From the NCBI GenBank assembly GCA_963544575.1, contig CAUUFZ010000004.1, forward strand, positions 1-64,000: 64,000 nucleotides of DNA, written 5' to 3'. Shown here in pieces: positions 6,353 to 16,400 of this stretch. The notes under the pieces are model-generated. The model ran no database searches and was not told the DNA's origin. It was given only the letters and a program-made list of their open reading frames with translations. Each line of letters opens with the position of its first letter. The stretch's first letter is position 1. The translations under genes were made by a program, and so were the position numbers. The DNA comes from Nanosyncoccus sp963544575 (lineage in GTDB: Bacteria; Patescibacteriota; Saccharimonadia; Saccharimonadales; Saccharimonadaceae).

Positions 6353-7807
6353 TTCACTTCCCTTGCCAGTAAAAACGGCAGCGACAGTTTTGATGAGAAT
6401 TTTAATATCGTAGGTGACACTCCAATGGTCAATGTAGTAACAGTCGAGACGAACGATTTTCTCAAAGTCGGTAATTTCACTGCGGCCGGAAACTTGCCAG
6501 AGTCCAGTAATGCCAGGTTTGATACTAATACGACGTTTATGGTGGGCGGCATACTGATTATATTCGTTCACTGTTGGTGGACGAGTACCAACGAGTGACA
6601 TGCTGCCTCCGAGTACGTTAAAGAATTGAGGTAATTCGTCGATGCTGGTTTTGCGAAGAATCTTACCGATTTTAGTAATGCGTGGATCATTCTTCATCTT
6701 AAACATAAAACCTTGCATTTCGTTTTGCTCTTGCAAATCTTTGAGACGTTCTTCGGCATTTTGATACATGGAGCGGAATTTGTAAATGTTGAAGAATTTA
6801 CCATTACGGCCTACGCGTTTTTGTTTGAAAATAATAGGTCCTGGATCTTCTAGATAAATCAATGGTGCGACAATAATACCAAAAAGAATACAAATTAGAC
6901 ATCCGACTAAGGCACCAAGAATATCCATGAGGCGTTTGACGATTAATTCCCCATCGGTAAAGATACGAGGTGAAAGGCGAATTACGCTGGAGGTGCCGAA
7001 GTCTTCGAGTTTAGTTTCAAGGGTTTCAATCGCAAAACTATCGATTGTGATTAGTGAATCGATCCCCATTTTACTAACTAGTTCGATTAATTCGCGGATC
7101 TTTTCGCGATCAGTATGAGCAACACTAAAAATTACAAAGTCGACCTGATGACGTTTGAGATATTCAATGGCCGGGGTGGTGAGCTCTTTTAAATCGTAAG
7201 CTTCGGCTGGATTAGTAATAGCTTCAGGAGTAAGTTTATTTTTGGTGAGGGGTTTTAATTTATAAAAAAGATCTTTACATTTACCAGAGAGTGAACTAAC
7301 ACCAATAATTTCACAATCTTCAGCGTCAAGTTTTTGGATTTTACTAATTACATTACGAAGGTTGCAACTATCAGTAAAAATTACAGTCTTTTTGGTATGA
7401 TGTCCGAGGTATTCGCGTTTTAGAAAATGAATTAAATAAAGCGTAATAAAAGAAACTATGAAATTAACTGAGAAAAAAGTGCCGAAGAAGAGTCGTGGAA
7501 TACTATTGCTTGTATGAGTGAGATAAACAATGGCGGAAAAAATAATGGCCATAAACAGATTAGTGAGAAGAGCGGATTTAGCATGGCGAAGAATACCACG
7601 TTTTTTGGTGTCAGGATTACTGTGATAGAAAGTAAAAACAATTAGATATGAAAGAAGAAGATAAAGATAAATAGAGACGGTGCGAATGTTGTAAAAGGCG
7701 ATATCGTTAGGCTCCCAGCCGAAGCGATAAAAGTAGGTAATTAAAAAAGAAATAGTAATGGCAAAAAGATTAGCGGTAAATAACTCAACACGACGATGAT
7801 TTGACAT
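6350..7807 (-). CDS. Polyprenyl-phosphate sugar-1-phosphate transferase (exopolysaccharide initiation)
   Basis: This 485-residue protein has about four N-terminal membrane helices (1-130), a nucleotide-binding-like middle domain (about 135-270), one long helix (about 290-315) and a C-terminal bacterial sugar transferase domain. Visible motifs are FKQKRVG, IYKFRSM, DELPQFFNVL and GSMSLVGTRPP, all typical of the WbaP/WcaJ (PF02397) family. Such enzymes load the first sugar phosphate onto a lipid carrier for surface glycan assembly. It is monocistronic here, with a terminator fused to its stop codon. The sugar used cannot be read from sequence. Confidence 0.9.
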   Translation of the reverse strand: MSNHRRVELFTANLFAITISFLITYFYRFGWEPNDIAFYNIRTVSIYLYLLLSYLIVFTFYHSNPDTKKRGILRHAKSALLTNLFMAIIFSAIVYLTHTSNSIPRLFFGTFFSVNFIVSFITLYLIHFLKREYLGHHTKKTVIFTDSCNLRNVISKIQKLDAEDCEIIGVSSLSGKCKDLFYKLKPLTKNKLTPEAITNPAEAYDLKELTTPAIEYLKRHQVDFVIFSVAHTDREKIRELIELVSKMGIDSLITIDSFAIETLETKLEDFGTSSVIRLSPRIFTDGELIVKRLMDILGALVGCLICILFGIIVAPLIYLEDPGPIIFKQKRVGRNGKFFNIYKFRSMYQNAEERLKDLQEQNEMQGFMFKMKNDPRITKIGKILRKTSIDELPQFFNVLGGSMSLVGTRPPTVNEYNQYAAHHKRRISIKPGITGLWQVSGRSEITDFEKIVRLDCYYIDHWSVTYDIKILIKTVAAVFTGKGSE

Positions 7808-8044
7808 ATTGAATTTATTGTAACATAAATATTCAGATTTTACAGATTAAATAAAAAAATTACCCCTGTTAATGCTTATGATTGCAGAAAATATAAAATT
7901 ATTTGCTAATAAAATATATCATATATGAGATATTTTGGTTTGGGTTAATTTTAAGATTTTTGGCGTTACAGGTGGAAATCAGGGGAGAAATTTAGTATAA
8001 TCAAGGGAGAAAATTAATTGGATGGTGGGGTGAAGGAAGGCAAA

Positions 8045-8434
8045 ATGGCAAGTATTTTTTCAAAAATTATTGCAGGTGAGATTCCATGTTACAAAATTTA
8101 CGAGGATGAGAAAACCTTGGCTTTTTTGGATATTCACCCAGAAACTAAAGGTCATACCTTGGTGGTGCCGAAACTTGAAGTCGATAAACTTTACGATTTG
8201 CCGGATGACTATTATCTGGCGGTGATGAAAACGGTGAAGAAATTGGCAGCCAATATGGAAAAAGTTTTGGGGGAGAGGACGCTAATTAAAGTGATTGGCA
8301 CCGATGTACCACATGCACATGTGCATCTAGTGACTTTTGATCCAAATTATAAATATGGCCAGGTGGTGGAAGTTTCCGAGGCGGAAATGGCTGAAATACG
8401 AGAAAAATTATTCTTAGAAAGTGAGGAGAACTAA
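8045..8434 (+). CDS. HIT-family nucleotide hydrolase
   Basis: The catalytic histidine triad appears as HAHVHLV near the C-terminus, and the N-terminal SIFSKIIAGEIP is typical of the Hint-like branch. These enzymes cleave purine nucleoside phosphoramidates or dinucleotides. The ATG at 8045 is preferred because AAGGAAGG lies just upstream; an in-frame TTG at 8018 lacks such a site. The stop overlaps the valS ATG (TAATG), so the two genes are coupled. The product is 129 residues, the normal size. Confidence 0.88.
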   Translation: MASIFSKIIAGEIPCYKIYEDEKTLAFLDIHPETKGHTLVVPKLEVDKLYDLPDDYYLAVMKTVKKLAANMEKVLGERTLIKVIGTDVPHAHVHLVTFDPNYKYGQVVEVSEAEMAEIREKLFLESEEN

Positions 8435-11103
8435 TGAAATTTGCTCCGGCATATAATCCGGCGGATTTTGAAGCGGATATTTACGCAGCTTGGGAAGCAG
8501 CGGGTAAGTTTTTACCGAAAAAAGATGAAATTGAGACGGATGGCAAGAAAACAAAACGCTATTCGATTGTGATGCCACCGCCAAATGCGAACGGAAATCT
8601 ACATATCGGTCATGGTTTAACAGTGGCGGTGGAAGATTCCCTGACCCGCTACAACAGATTACGCGGACGTCGAACTTGGTACGTGCCAGGAGCAGATCAT
8701 GCGGGCTTTGAAACTTGGGTGGTTTACGAACGTGAACTGGAAAAATCGGGTCGTTCCCGTTTTTCGATGAGTCGTGATGAAATTTATAGCGAAGTTTGGA
8801 ATTTTGTACAGAGTAAACGCGGTGATATGGAACTGCAGTTGCGTGCGCTTGGAGCATCTTGTTCATGGCAGGACCTCACTTTTACCCTGGATGAAAATGT
8901 GGTGCGCCGTACTTATAAGACTTTCGAGCAGATGTGGAAGGATGGTCTGATTTATCGTGGTGAAAAATTAGTAAATTATTGTACGAAACATCAGACGGCT
9001 TTTGCGGATATTGAGGTGGAATACAAGGATGAAAAAGGCATTCTCTACGAGATTAAATATCCATTCGGGCCGGGCGTGGACAGTGACGCTAAGGTGGAAC
9101 TTCTAGATGAAAATGGTGAAGTCGAGAGAGTAATTGAGGGGGGTGTAGTGGTTTCAACTACGCGTCCAGAAACCTTATTCGGTGATACAGCGGTGGCGAT
9201 TAACCCAAATGATGAGCGTTATAAATTTTTGCATGGCAAGACTTTAATTTTGCCACTGACGGGTCGTGAAATTCCGGTAGTACTGGATGAACATGCAGAG
9301 ATGGGCTTCGGTACAGGGGTAGTGAAGATTACGCCGGCGCATGATAATGATGATTTTGAGGTGGGATTGCGTCATGATTTACCGAGAATTCAGGTGATTG
9401 GATTTGATGGCAAGATGTTGCCGATTTGTGGTGAAGAAATTGCAGGATTGACTGTCGAAGAAGCGCGTAAGAAGACGGTAAAAATGCTCGATGCGGCGGG
9501 ATTGCTCGTGGGTGAGAAGAAAATGCAGCACTCTGTGGCGCACTGTTATAAGTGTGGTACGGTGATCGAGCCGATGCTGAAAGAACAGTGGTTTATTGAT
9601 ACTTCGAAGCTAGCGAAGATGGCAATCGAGCGCTTAAATAATAATGAAATTAAGTTTTATCCAGAGAATAAACAGAAGGTTTTGATTAATTATCTCGAGG
9701 GGTTGAAGGATTGGAATATTTCACGTCAGATTCCTTGGGGGATTGCAATTCCGATGTTCCATAAGATTGATCCAAATGCAGAAGGTGAGGAATGGGTGTT
9801 TGATACTAGAACGCATCTGTTTGAGATTGAAATCGGCGGCGTAAAATATCGTCGCGATGAAGATACTTTTGATACATGGTTCTCTTCTTCGCACTGGCCA
9901 ATTGTTTGTACGAACTGGGAAGAGGGCTTCAAAAATGAATTCTATCCGTTAAATGTAATGGAGACCGGGGCAGATATTTTGTTTGCTTGGGTGGCTAGAA
10001 TGATTATGATGGGGGTTTACGTGACGGGCGAAGTGCCATTTAAGGAAGTCTATCTACATGGTTTAGTCTTGGACGCTAAGGGTAAGAAGATGTCTAAATC
10101 TAAGGGTAATGTGATTAACCCGATGGAATTGATTGAAAAATATGGTTCGGATGCCTTCCGTATGGGGATTTTGCGTGGCCGCTCAGCGGGATTAAACCAA
10201 GCTTTCTCAGAGAATTCAGTGATTTCGAGCCGTAATCTTTGTAATAAGTTATGGAATGTTTCACGTTTCGTACAGGGCATGGTGGACGAAAATGAAGCGG
10301 ATTCTACAGAGGTGAGCGTTGTAGATTATACAACAGAAAATGCGGGAGAAGACTGGATTTGTCATGAAATTAACCGGGCTAGCTCGATGCTGGAACAGGC
10401 GATGAGTGAGTACCGTTTCTCAGAGGCGGTGGAAATTGTCTATAGCTTGGTCTGGGATAAATATGCGGACTGGTTCCTGGAAAGTCAGAAGATTTTTAAG
10501 AATATTCCACTTCTGAAGAAGACCTTGGAAAATGTTTTGATGATGATGCATCCTTTTGCGCCCTTTGTAACAGAGGTGATTTGGCAGAATCTTTCTTGGA
10601 CTTCTGGTATGGTAATTGATGCGGGTTGGCCAGAGACCATGAAGTATGACGAAATTTCGGCGATGAATTTTGAACGTCTGATCGAGGTGGTGACGAAGAT
10701 TCGCGCGACAAATAATTCCCTGTCGCTTCTAAATAATAATAAGAAATTCGGTCTACTCTTTGGTGAAGACGTAATGGCGATTGAAAATACCTTGCTTTTG
10801 AAATTCTTATCACACGTGCCTTATATTTCTTCGACAAACGGTACGCCGAGGGGTCTGAAGTTAGCGATCGCAAACCACGAATTATACCTTGATGTGACGG
10901 CTGAGGTCGTAGCTAAATATAAGGATGAACTGACGGAAAAGATTTTGGCAGTAGGTCGAGAACTTGACGGATTAAATTCACGCATGATGAACCCAAGTTA
11001 CGTGGAAAGAGCCCCAGCGGAATTAGTGAGAGAGACGCGTAATTTGATTGCAGAAAAAGAAAAGCTGATCGATGAAATGAAGATGCAGTTGAATGTAATC
11101 TAA
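8434..11103 (+). CDS. valS: Valyl-tRNA synthetase
   Basis: At 889 residues this is a full class I synthetase. The HIGH motif is at NLHIGHG (about residues 55-61) and the KMSKS motif is in KKMSKSKGN. The CP1 editing domain contains STTRPETL and the DWNISRQIPWG block precedes the catalytic half. A short C-terminal coiled coil (LNSRMMNPSYVERAP onward) is the ValRS tRNA-binding arm. It charges tRNA-Val in the cytosol. The last codons lie within a 36-bp tandem repeat that continues past the stop. Confidence 0.97.
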   Translation: MKFAPAYNPADFEADIYAAWEAAGKFLPKKDEIETDGKKTKRYSIVMPPPNANGNLHIGHGLTVAVEDSLTRYNRLRGRRTWYVPGADHAGFETWVVYERELEKSGRSRFSMSRDEIYSEVWNFVQSKRGDMELQLRALGASCSWQDLTFTLDENVVRRTYKTFEQMWKDGLIYRGEKLVNYCTKHQTAFADIEVEYKDEKGILYEIKYPFGPGVDSDAKVELLDENGEVERVIEGGVVVSTTRPETLFGDTAVAINPNDERYKFLHGKTLILPLTGREIPVVLDEHAEMGFGTGVVKITPAHDNDDFEVGLRHDLPRIQVIGFDGKMLPICGEEIAGLTVEEARKKTVKMLDAAGLLVGEKKMQHSVAHCYKCGTVIEPMLKEQWFIDTSKLAKMAIERLNNNEIKFYPENKQKVLINYLEGLKDWNISRQIPWGIAIPMFHKIDPNAEGEEWVFDTRTHLFEIEIGGVKYRRDEDTFDTWFSSSHWPIVCTNWEEGFKNEFYPLNVMETGADILFAWVARMIMMGVYVTGEVPFKEVYLHGLVLDAKGKKMSKSKGNVINPMELIEKYGSDAFRMGILRGRSAGLNQAFSENSVISSRNLCNKLWNVSRFVQGMVDENEADSTEVSVVDYTTENAGEDWICHEINRASSMLEQAMSEYRFSEAVEIVYSLVWDKYADWFLESQKIFKNIPLLKKTLENVLMMMHPFAPFVTEVIWQNLSWTSGMVIDAGWPETMKYDEISAMNFERLIEVVTKIRATNNSLSLLNNNKKFGLLFGEDVMAIENTLLLKFLSHVPYISSTNGTPRGLKLAIANHELYLDVTAEVVAKYKDELTEKILAVGRELDGLNSRMMNPSYVERAPAELVRETRNLIAEKEKLIDEMKMQLNVI

Positions 11104-11170
11104 AGAGTTCAGTGTTTCCCTGCTACGATGTAATCTAAAAAAGTCTGGCGCTTCCCTGTTAGAATGTACT
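11091..11170 (+). repeat. 36-bp tandem repeat spanning the valS 3' end
   Basis: Unit 1 (11091-11126) contains the last valS codons and the stop; unit 2 (11127-11162) repeats it imperfectly and a partial third unit follows. Shared pieces are ATGTAATCTAAA and TTCCCTG(C/T)TA. A further TTCCCTGTTA occurs near 11486. Confidence 0.7.
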
Positions 11171-11188
11171 GGAGGTTGTATATAGATT

Positions 11189-11219
11189 AAAAAACTTCGG
11201 TGATAAACCGAAGTTTTTT
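11189..11219 (+). terminator. Rho-independent terminator of the HIT-valS operon
   Basis: ACTTCGGT pairs with ACCGAAGT, with flanking A and T tracts. Confidence 0.85.
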
Positions 11220-11999
11220 GTGATATTTGAGATGGAGGTTGAGATTTAAGTTTAATGCGTGTTTGTGTCTTCAAATGCAAAATAATTAGGGTAGTTCCCT
11301 TCCAGTTTTAATTTACAGAGGTCATTTAGCATCCCAGATATAATCTTAATGATAAATTTAGTTTTTTAGCATCATAATAAGAGTATTTTCTTAACTAATA
11401 AAATTTATGACACAAAAATACTATGCGCTTTTTTAGGTCATAAAAATTCTCACCCAAATTTGTGAAAAAAGCGTGAAAATACAGTGCTTCCCTGTTAAGC
11501 ACATGAAAAATTTTGCATAATGTAAAATGCTAATGTTATATGCTTGACAAATAAGCATAAACATTTCCTAATAATGTACTGATCTGTTCTTATATGACCC
11601 AATTACCGAGGCGCTATCGTAGTTAAAATTATGTGTTCCGTTTTAAAAATTCGATAATTGTTATGTCTATATTAGCGTGAGCGGGTTGCTAAGTCAAGTG
11701 GGTTCTAAATATAGGGAAGAATTGAAATTAACTTATGCACTTTATGGAAAAGTCGGGGGAATAATGGTGGAAAAAGCCTACCTATGAGCATTAAGTGGAT
11801 TTATATAAAAAGGGAACTTGTGTAAAAAATGCACGGGTTGGGATATTCGGGCTTGGGTTTGTTTATTGGTCTAGGATATATAGGAATATTCAAGTAGGGA
11901 ACTAGTGCAAAAAATGCACGGGTTGGGCTGATAATGTTTTTGAGGTAGATTGGAAAATATTGAGGTTGGATGGAAAAGGGAAGAAGGTTATGTTAAAAT
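11220..11999. other. Gene-poor region with repeats and a possible promoter
   Basis: No credible coding frame is present. Visible are an AT-rich stretch with inverted arms (CGCTTTTTT near 11426 and AAAAAAGCG near 11466) and a possible promoter, TTGACA at 11544-11549 with TAATAA about 19 bases on. A pair of 32-bp direct repeats lies at 11811 and 11896. An untranslated RNA starting near 11580 is possible but no known RNA family was recognised. The region looks like a decayed mobile-element site. Confidence 0.5.
11811..11927 (+). repeat. Pair of 32-bp direct repeats
   Basis: Copies at 11811-11842 and 11896-11927 match at 30 of 32 bases. Each begins AGGGAACT and ends ATGCACGGGTTGGG. The gap is 53 bases. 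They lie just upstream of the transposase remnant and may be remains of the element's ends. Confidence 0.8.
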
Positions 12000-12005
12000 G
12001 TGGTT

Positions 12006-12188
12006 GTGGCATATATTAGAAAATTTAAGACAGCTTCAGGTGCGACCGGGGTGCAAGTTTGCTATAAAGAGCATGGCAAGGTTGTGAAACTGGTTCATGT
12101 GGGTTCAAGTAACTCGGAACTCGGGCTGACGAAACTTCTAAGAAAGGCCCAAGATATTATTGATGCAGGGAAGCGCAGGCTTTTCTGA
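12006..12188 (+). pseudogene. N-terminal remnant of an IS1634/IS4-type transposase
   Basis: The 60-residue frame from GTG reads VAYIRKFKTASGATGVQVCY and continues with a VKLVHVGSSNSE segment. This matches the opening of IS1634-type transposases, where VAYIRKVKTASGATAVQ followed by a HxGSA block is usual. Those proteins are about 450 residues, so only the first seventh remains, ending in TGA. No catalytic DDE residues are left. An upstream GTG at 12000 is also in frame. Confidence 0.6.
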
Positions 12189-12563
12189 TTAGATGATCGC
12201 AAATTAAGGTTATTTTTGATTGATTTTTAAATTTGTTTGAAGAGCGGTTTAATAGGTGCGGTTAAAAATAACTAAATTTTGTTTATTTTTGATGGATTGC
12301 CGTCAAGAATTTTGATTAGCCACTGCAATGAGGTTTATTTTTGATGTGGTTTTTCGATTTATTGGTACTGGATTTGGTCTTTAGGGCAGATTTATTTTTA
12401 CCTAGATCGGTTTGGTCTTCTAGGCAGTTTTATTTTGACTTAGATTTTTAGTTTTTACGAATTTTGTTTATGCTTGAAAAATTTAAATTTATTGATATGA
12501 TTTGAATTAGCTTGAATTATTATTCGACAGAGAAACGTTGGTTTAGTACATTAGGAGGTTGAA
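12189..12563. other. T-rich non-coding stretch with a 38-bp tandem repeat and the thyX promoter
   Basis: The sequence is very T-rich on the plus strand and has no credible gene. Imperfect 38-base copies (12373-12410 and 12411-12447) share TTTGGTCTT, GGCAG and TAGAT, and TTTATTTTTGAT recurs several times. The downstream end holds the thyX promoter. Confidence 0.55.
12474..12501 (+). promoter_or_regulatory. Promoter of thyX
   Basis: TTGAAA (12474-12479), a 16-base spacer and TATGAT (12496-12501). The mRNA would carry a leader of about 55 bases with an AGGAGG ribosome site, unlike the leaderless genes nearby. Confidence 0.6.
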
Positions 12564-13226
12564 ATGAAAATCATGGAAACAAGTGCAAGATTGTTGAATC
12601 CATTTTTGGATGAGCTTTCGGATGAATTTTATCTGCAAATGTTGTTAAGACATGTAGAAAAATGTGGCAGAATCTGTTATCTGAGTGAGCCGAAGGATCC
12701 GGAGGGAAGCACGGAGAAGTTTGTTCGGATGCTGATCAAAAATGGGCATGAGTCACCATTGGAGCATGGAAGTTGTACGTTCAAAATTGTGACGGATCGG
12801 GCAATTTCACAGGAAATTGTGAGACATCGTTTGGCGTCTTATTCTCAGGAATCTACGAGGTATTGTAATTATGCGAATGGGAAATTTGCAAGGGAGATTA
12901 CAGTGATTGAGTCGAGTGGCCTGGCGGAAAATGAGGCGAGGGAATGGCTGAATTTAATGGAGATGTCGGAGAGGACGTACCTACATCAAATTGATGCTGG
13001 CGTGAAGCCGGAAAAGGTGCGGGATGTGTTGCCGCTTTGCCTAAAAACCGAACTGATGATGACGGCGAATTTTAGAGAATGGCGACATTTTTTGAAATTA
13101 CGTGGTTCAAGAATGGCGCATCCAGAAATTCGGAAAATTGCTAATCAGATCTATCAGATTTTCCAGCAGGCGATTCCGGTACTGGTGGAAGATATTGAGA
13201 TTTTTGATGATGATGCTGCTGAATAA
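12564..13226 (+). CDS. thyX: FAD-dependent thymidylate synthase ThyX
   Basis: This 220-residue enzyme methylates dUMP to dTMP using methylene-tetrahydrofolate, FAD and NADPH. The ThyX signature RHRx7S is seen as RHRLASYSQES. The C-terminal block NFREWRHFLKLRGSRMAHPE carries the conserved arginines that bind dUMP. A strong AGGAGG ribosome site supports the ATG. The gene stands alone between a transposase remnant and a DUF285 gene and has its own promoter and terminator. No classical thyA is seen in this window. Confidence 0.95.
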   Translation: MKIMETSARLLNPFLDELSDEFYLQMLLRHVEKCGRICYLSEPKDPEGSTEKFVRMLIKNGHESPLEHGSCTFKIVTDRAISQEIVRHRLASYSQESTRYCNYANGKFAREITVIESSGLAENEAREWLNLMEMSERTYLHQIDAGVKPEKVRDVLPLCLKTELMMTANFREWRHFLKLRGSRMAHPEIRKIANQIYQIFQQAIPVLVEDIEIFDDDAAE

Positions 13227-13252
13227 TTTTGCAGGTAGAATTTTGTTCAACC

Positions 13253-13282
13253 AAAAAGACTCGCGGAGGACGAGTCTTTTTT
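13253..13282 (+). terminator. Terminator of thyX
   Basis: AAAAAGACTCG pairs with CGAGTCTTTTT around a seven-base loop. Confidence 0.85.
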
Positions 13283-13401
13283 ACGTGCTGAATTTTCTCG
13301 GAGAGTGAGAGAGGGGAGAGGGAATTATTAGTTCATCCTCACGGGGAGGTTGAGGGGGTGTACATATTTATGTAATAGAATATTTGGCGATGGATCTAGA
13401 A

Positions 13402-16400
13402 CTATGGTGCGGCTTTATAAGTGAAGTAGCCAGGCTTGCCGTTAGATGGGTCATCGATACGGGCATAAGTACGGAAACTATCGTAGTTACTTTGATGAGT
13501 ACCAGCACCACCAACTAGTTTTGGTGTATCGGTAAACATACGATCGGTGGAGTTGTAATAGGTTACACCATAAACAGCTGGAACGAATTTTTCTGATGTA
13601 TAGATTGTAGTGAGTTCGGGATTTTCATAGAATGCACCATACATATCTGTAGTACCGGAAGTATCAAATCCAGGAATGGAGATAGTGATAACTTTTTTCA
13701 TATTATGGAAGGTGTAGTACATGGTTTTAAGAGCATTGGTCGTCTTAACATGACTTAAATCTAATTCTGTGAGAAGTTGAGATCCATTAAACATATAGTT
13801 AATGTTCTCCGCTTTTTCTAGATTGAAATTGTTAATATCTAAGGTCTTAAATCTATTTCCATCGAACATATACTTAAAATCTGTAACTTTTTCAGTATTA
13901 AAGCTAGAAAGATTAATATTTCCGGCATAGCAGCCTGTAAACATATATGTCATATTAGTAACATTTTCGGTTGTGAGAGGCATATTAAGAGTGTAATTGT
14001 CTGGTAAAGAGTAAAGACCAAAGAATGCACGCTCCATAGTAGTAACCTTGGAAGTATTGAATGGATTTGGTAAGATGAGTTCGGTAACTGGAACGCTATC
14101 AAAGAAGGACTGTAGTGAGGTGGCTTCAGGGAGACCGACGAAACTCGTAAGATCTGCTTTTCCGATTTTGGCGGCTCTAAACATATTCACAACATTGGTA
14201 ACTTTTTCGGTATTAAAATCTGCCCCGAAAATAGCTTCTTGACTTGGCCTTTCGGTAAAAGCTTGATCAAACATGCTTTCCATATTGGTGACATTTCTTG
14301 TATTAAAATTGAAAACTTGGGGACCCTGCATATATTTCGCTTTATAGAACATGAATCCCATATCCGTGACAGCTGCAGTGTTAAAGCCAGATGATGGTAG
14401 GCCATTAACGAGAGATTCACTAAACATGTGGTTCATATTGGTAACGGAACGAGTATCAAAACCAGCAGAAGGTAAGTATCTAATATAAGATTTATTAAAC
14501 ATGTATGCCATATTGGTAACTTTACTAGTGTCAAAAACGGCTGGATAGGTAATAGTAGGGCTGTAATTGAAATAATCATTAAACATATAAGACATGTCGG
14601 TGACGTTTTTGGTATTAAAACTAGAAAGATCTAATTTTTCAAATCTAGTCCCATTAAACATATAGCTCATATTGGTAACTTTTTCAGTATTAAAGCCGGA
14701 AGTGTTAACGAAATTTCGAAGGCTGCTTGCATTTGAGAACATACCATACATATTGGTGACATTTTTAGTATTAAAACCACTTAGATCAAAGTCTTTCATG
14801 TTACTACAGCCCGCAAACATCATATTCATGTCGGTGACATTCTCGGTATTAAATTTATTACCAATCTTAAATGTTTCGACACTGTTAGCGTAGAACATTT
14901 TAGCCATATTAGTTACTTTACTGGTGTCAAATTTGTCACCAAGATCTAGATTTCCTAGACTATAAATTCTAGAGAACATTCCTTCCATATTGGTGACGTT
15001 TTTAGTGTCAAAATTTGGACCTAGGGTCAAGGATTCGATTTGTTTACTGCTATTTTCGGTGTCAGTACCAAAAAGATAGCTCATATCGGTGACATTTTCG
15101 GTATTAAAAGATGACAAATTTAGATAATTGGAGCTACGAGTTTTAAGATTTTTGAACATATTTTTCATTTTTGTAAGCCTGGAGACGTTGGACTTATTTG
15201 GCAAGTAACGAATTGAATTGTAATAACCGCCATAACTTTCAAACATACTTTCAGTGTCTTCTAGTACAGAGAAAGTGGCTTTTCCAAAGTCGATCATATT
15301 AGATTCGGAATTTTTGTACATCGAATTAGTGGATGTAGTATATTTCCCGAAGTTTTCGGTAGCCGTACGAATGCCGTATGAAAATTCGATAATACTACCT
15401 TCAAAGAAGGATGTCATATCTGAGCTATTTTCAAGGAAGTTGCCGGAAAGAGAAACGGAATATTTTCTTTTACCATTATTTTTGAACATGGAATTAGTTG
15501 AGACTGGACCAGTTGTATTAATAGTGACATAAGGTTGAAGATTAGATAATTCGAACATAGAATCCAAATTGGTAGGATTGGCTTTTGCAATTGAATTTAC
15601 CATATTGGATGAATACTTAATGTCATAGTATGCGGATTCATTCACATTACCCAATTTATAGAACATATAAGAAAAATCTTTAGTTTTCGAAAAACTTACT
15701 TGCCCATCGTTCGGCCAATTATAAAATAACTCAGTAGAAACACTATTAAGTCCAGAAAACATATATGAAGAGTCGGCGTTAGTATAGATGTGATGCACAT
15801 TGGACCAGATGGTTAAGGCGTAGCTATTAGTTGAAGATTGAACGGCGGTAAGATAGACAGGTTCTTCAGAGTTTTCAGTAGAGATTTTGACAGTCTTTTT
15901 GGAAGTAGCCGTTGGTTCAGTTTTTGCAAAAGTTAAACTATTTATATAAACTGGAAGTTCAGATTTTGGGTCATTAAGAATGGTAGGATCCGTGGTGTTG
16001 ACGGCTTCACGAAGTAACTTATTGAATTCACGACCAGTAACTAAGGTAGAACTAATTTCCTCATTAACGATAAGTGAGTATGTAATATCGCCAATGTATT
16101 TTCCGGAGACGATTTGTTGGTTAGCACGGGCGAAAAGATTAGCCTTGTAAGTAAAGCCGTCTGTAGGGGTGGCAGTGTCGGACTTCTTTAAAAGAGTTGG
16201 AGCACTTGGTTTGCCGATTTGGAAGTAGTTAGAATCACATTGGGTGGTGCTACCGTAATATTGGCCACAGAATCCCCAAATATTGATTTGGTCGGCAGCA
16301 AAAGAGTAATAAGCGGAACCGTTTATTGGTTTAAGGATGGAGTTTGAAGCTTTTTCATTAACGAAATTACCATTTTCGTCACCACCAGATACATAAAGGG

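Noticed and set aside
11811..11927. Possible minimal CRISPR array (two 32-bp repeats with a 53-bp gap)
   Set aside because: Only two repeats, a spacer longer than usual, and no cas genes nearby. A transposon-end remnant is simpler.
12000..12188. Functional small gene instead of transposase fragment
   Set aside because: The sequence matches only the N-terminus of a much longer transposase and the surroundings are non-coding.
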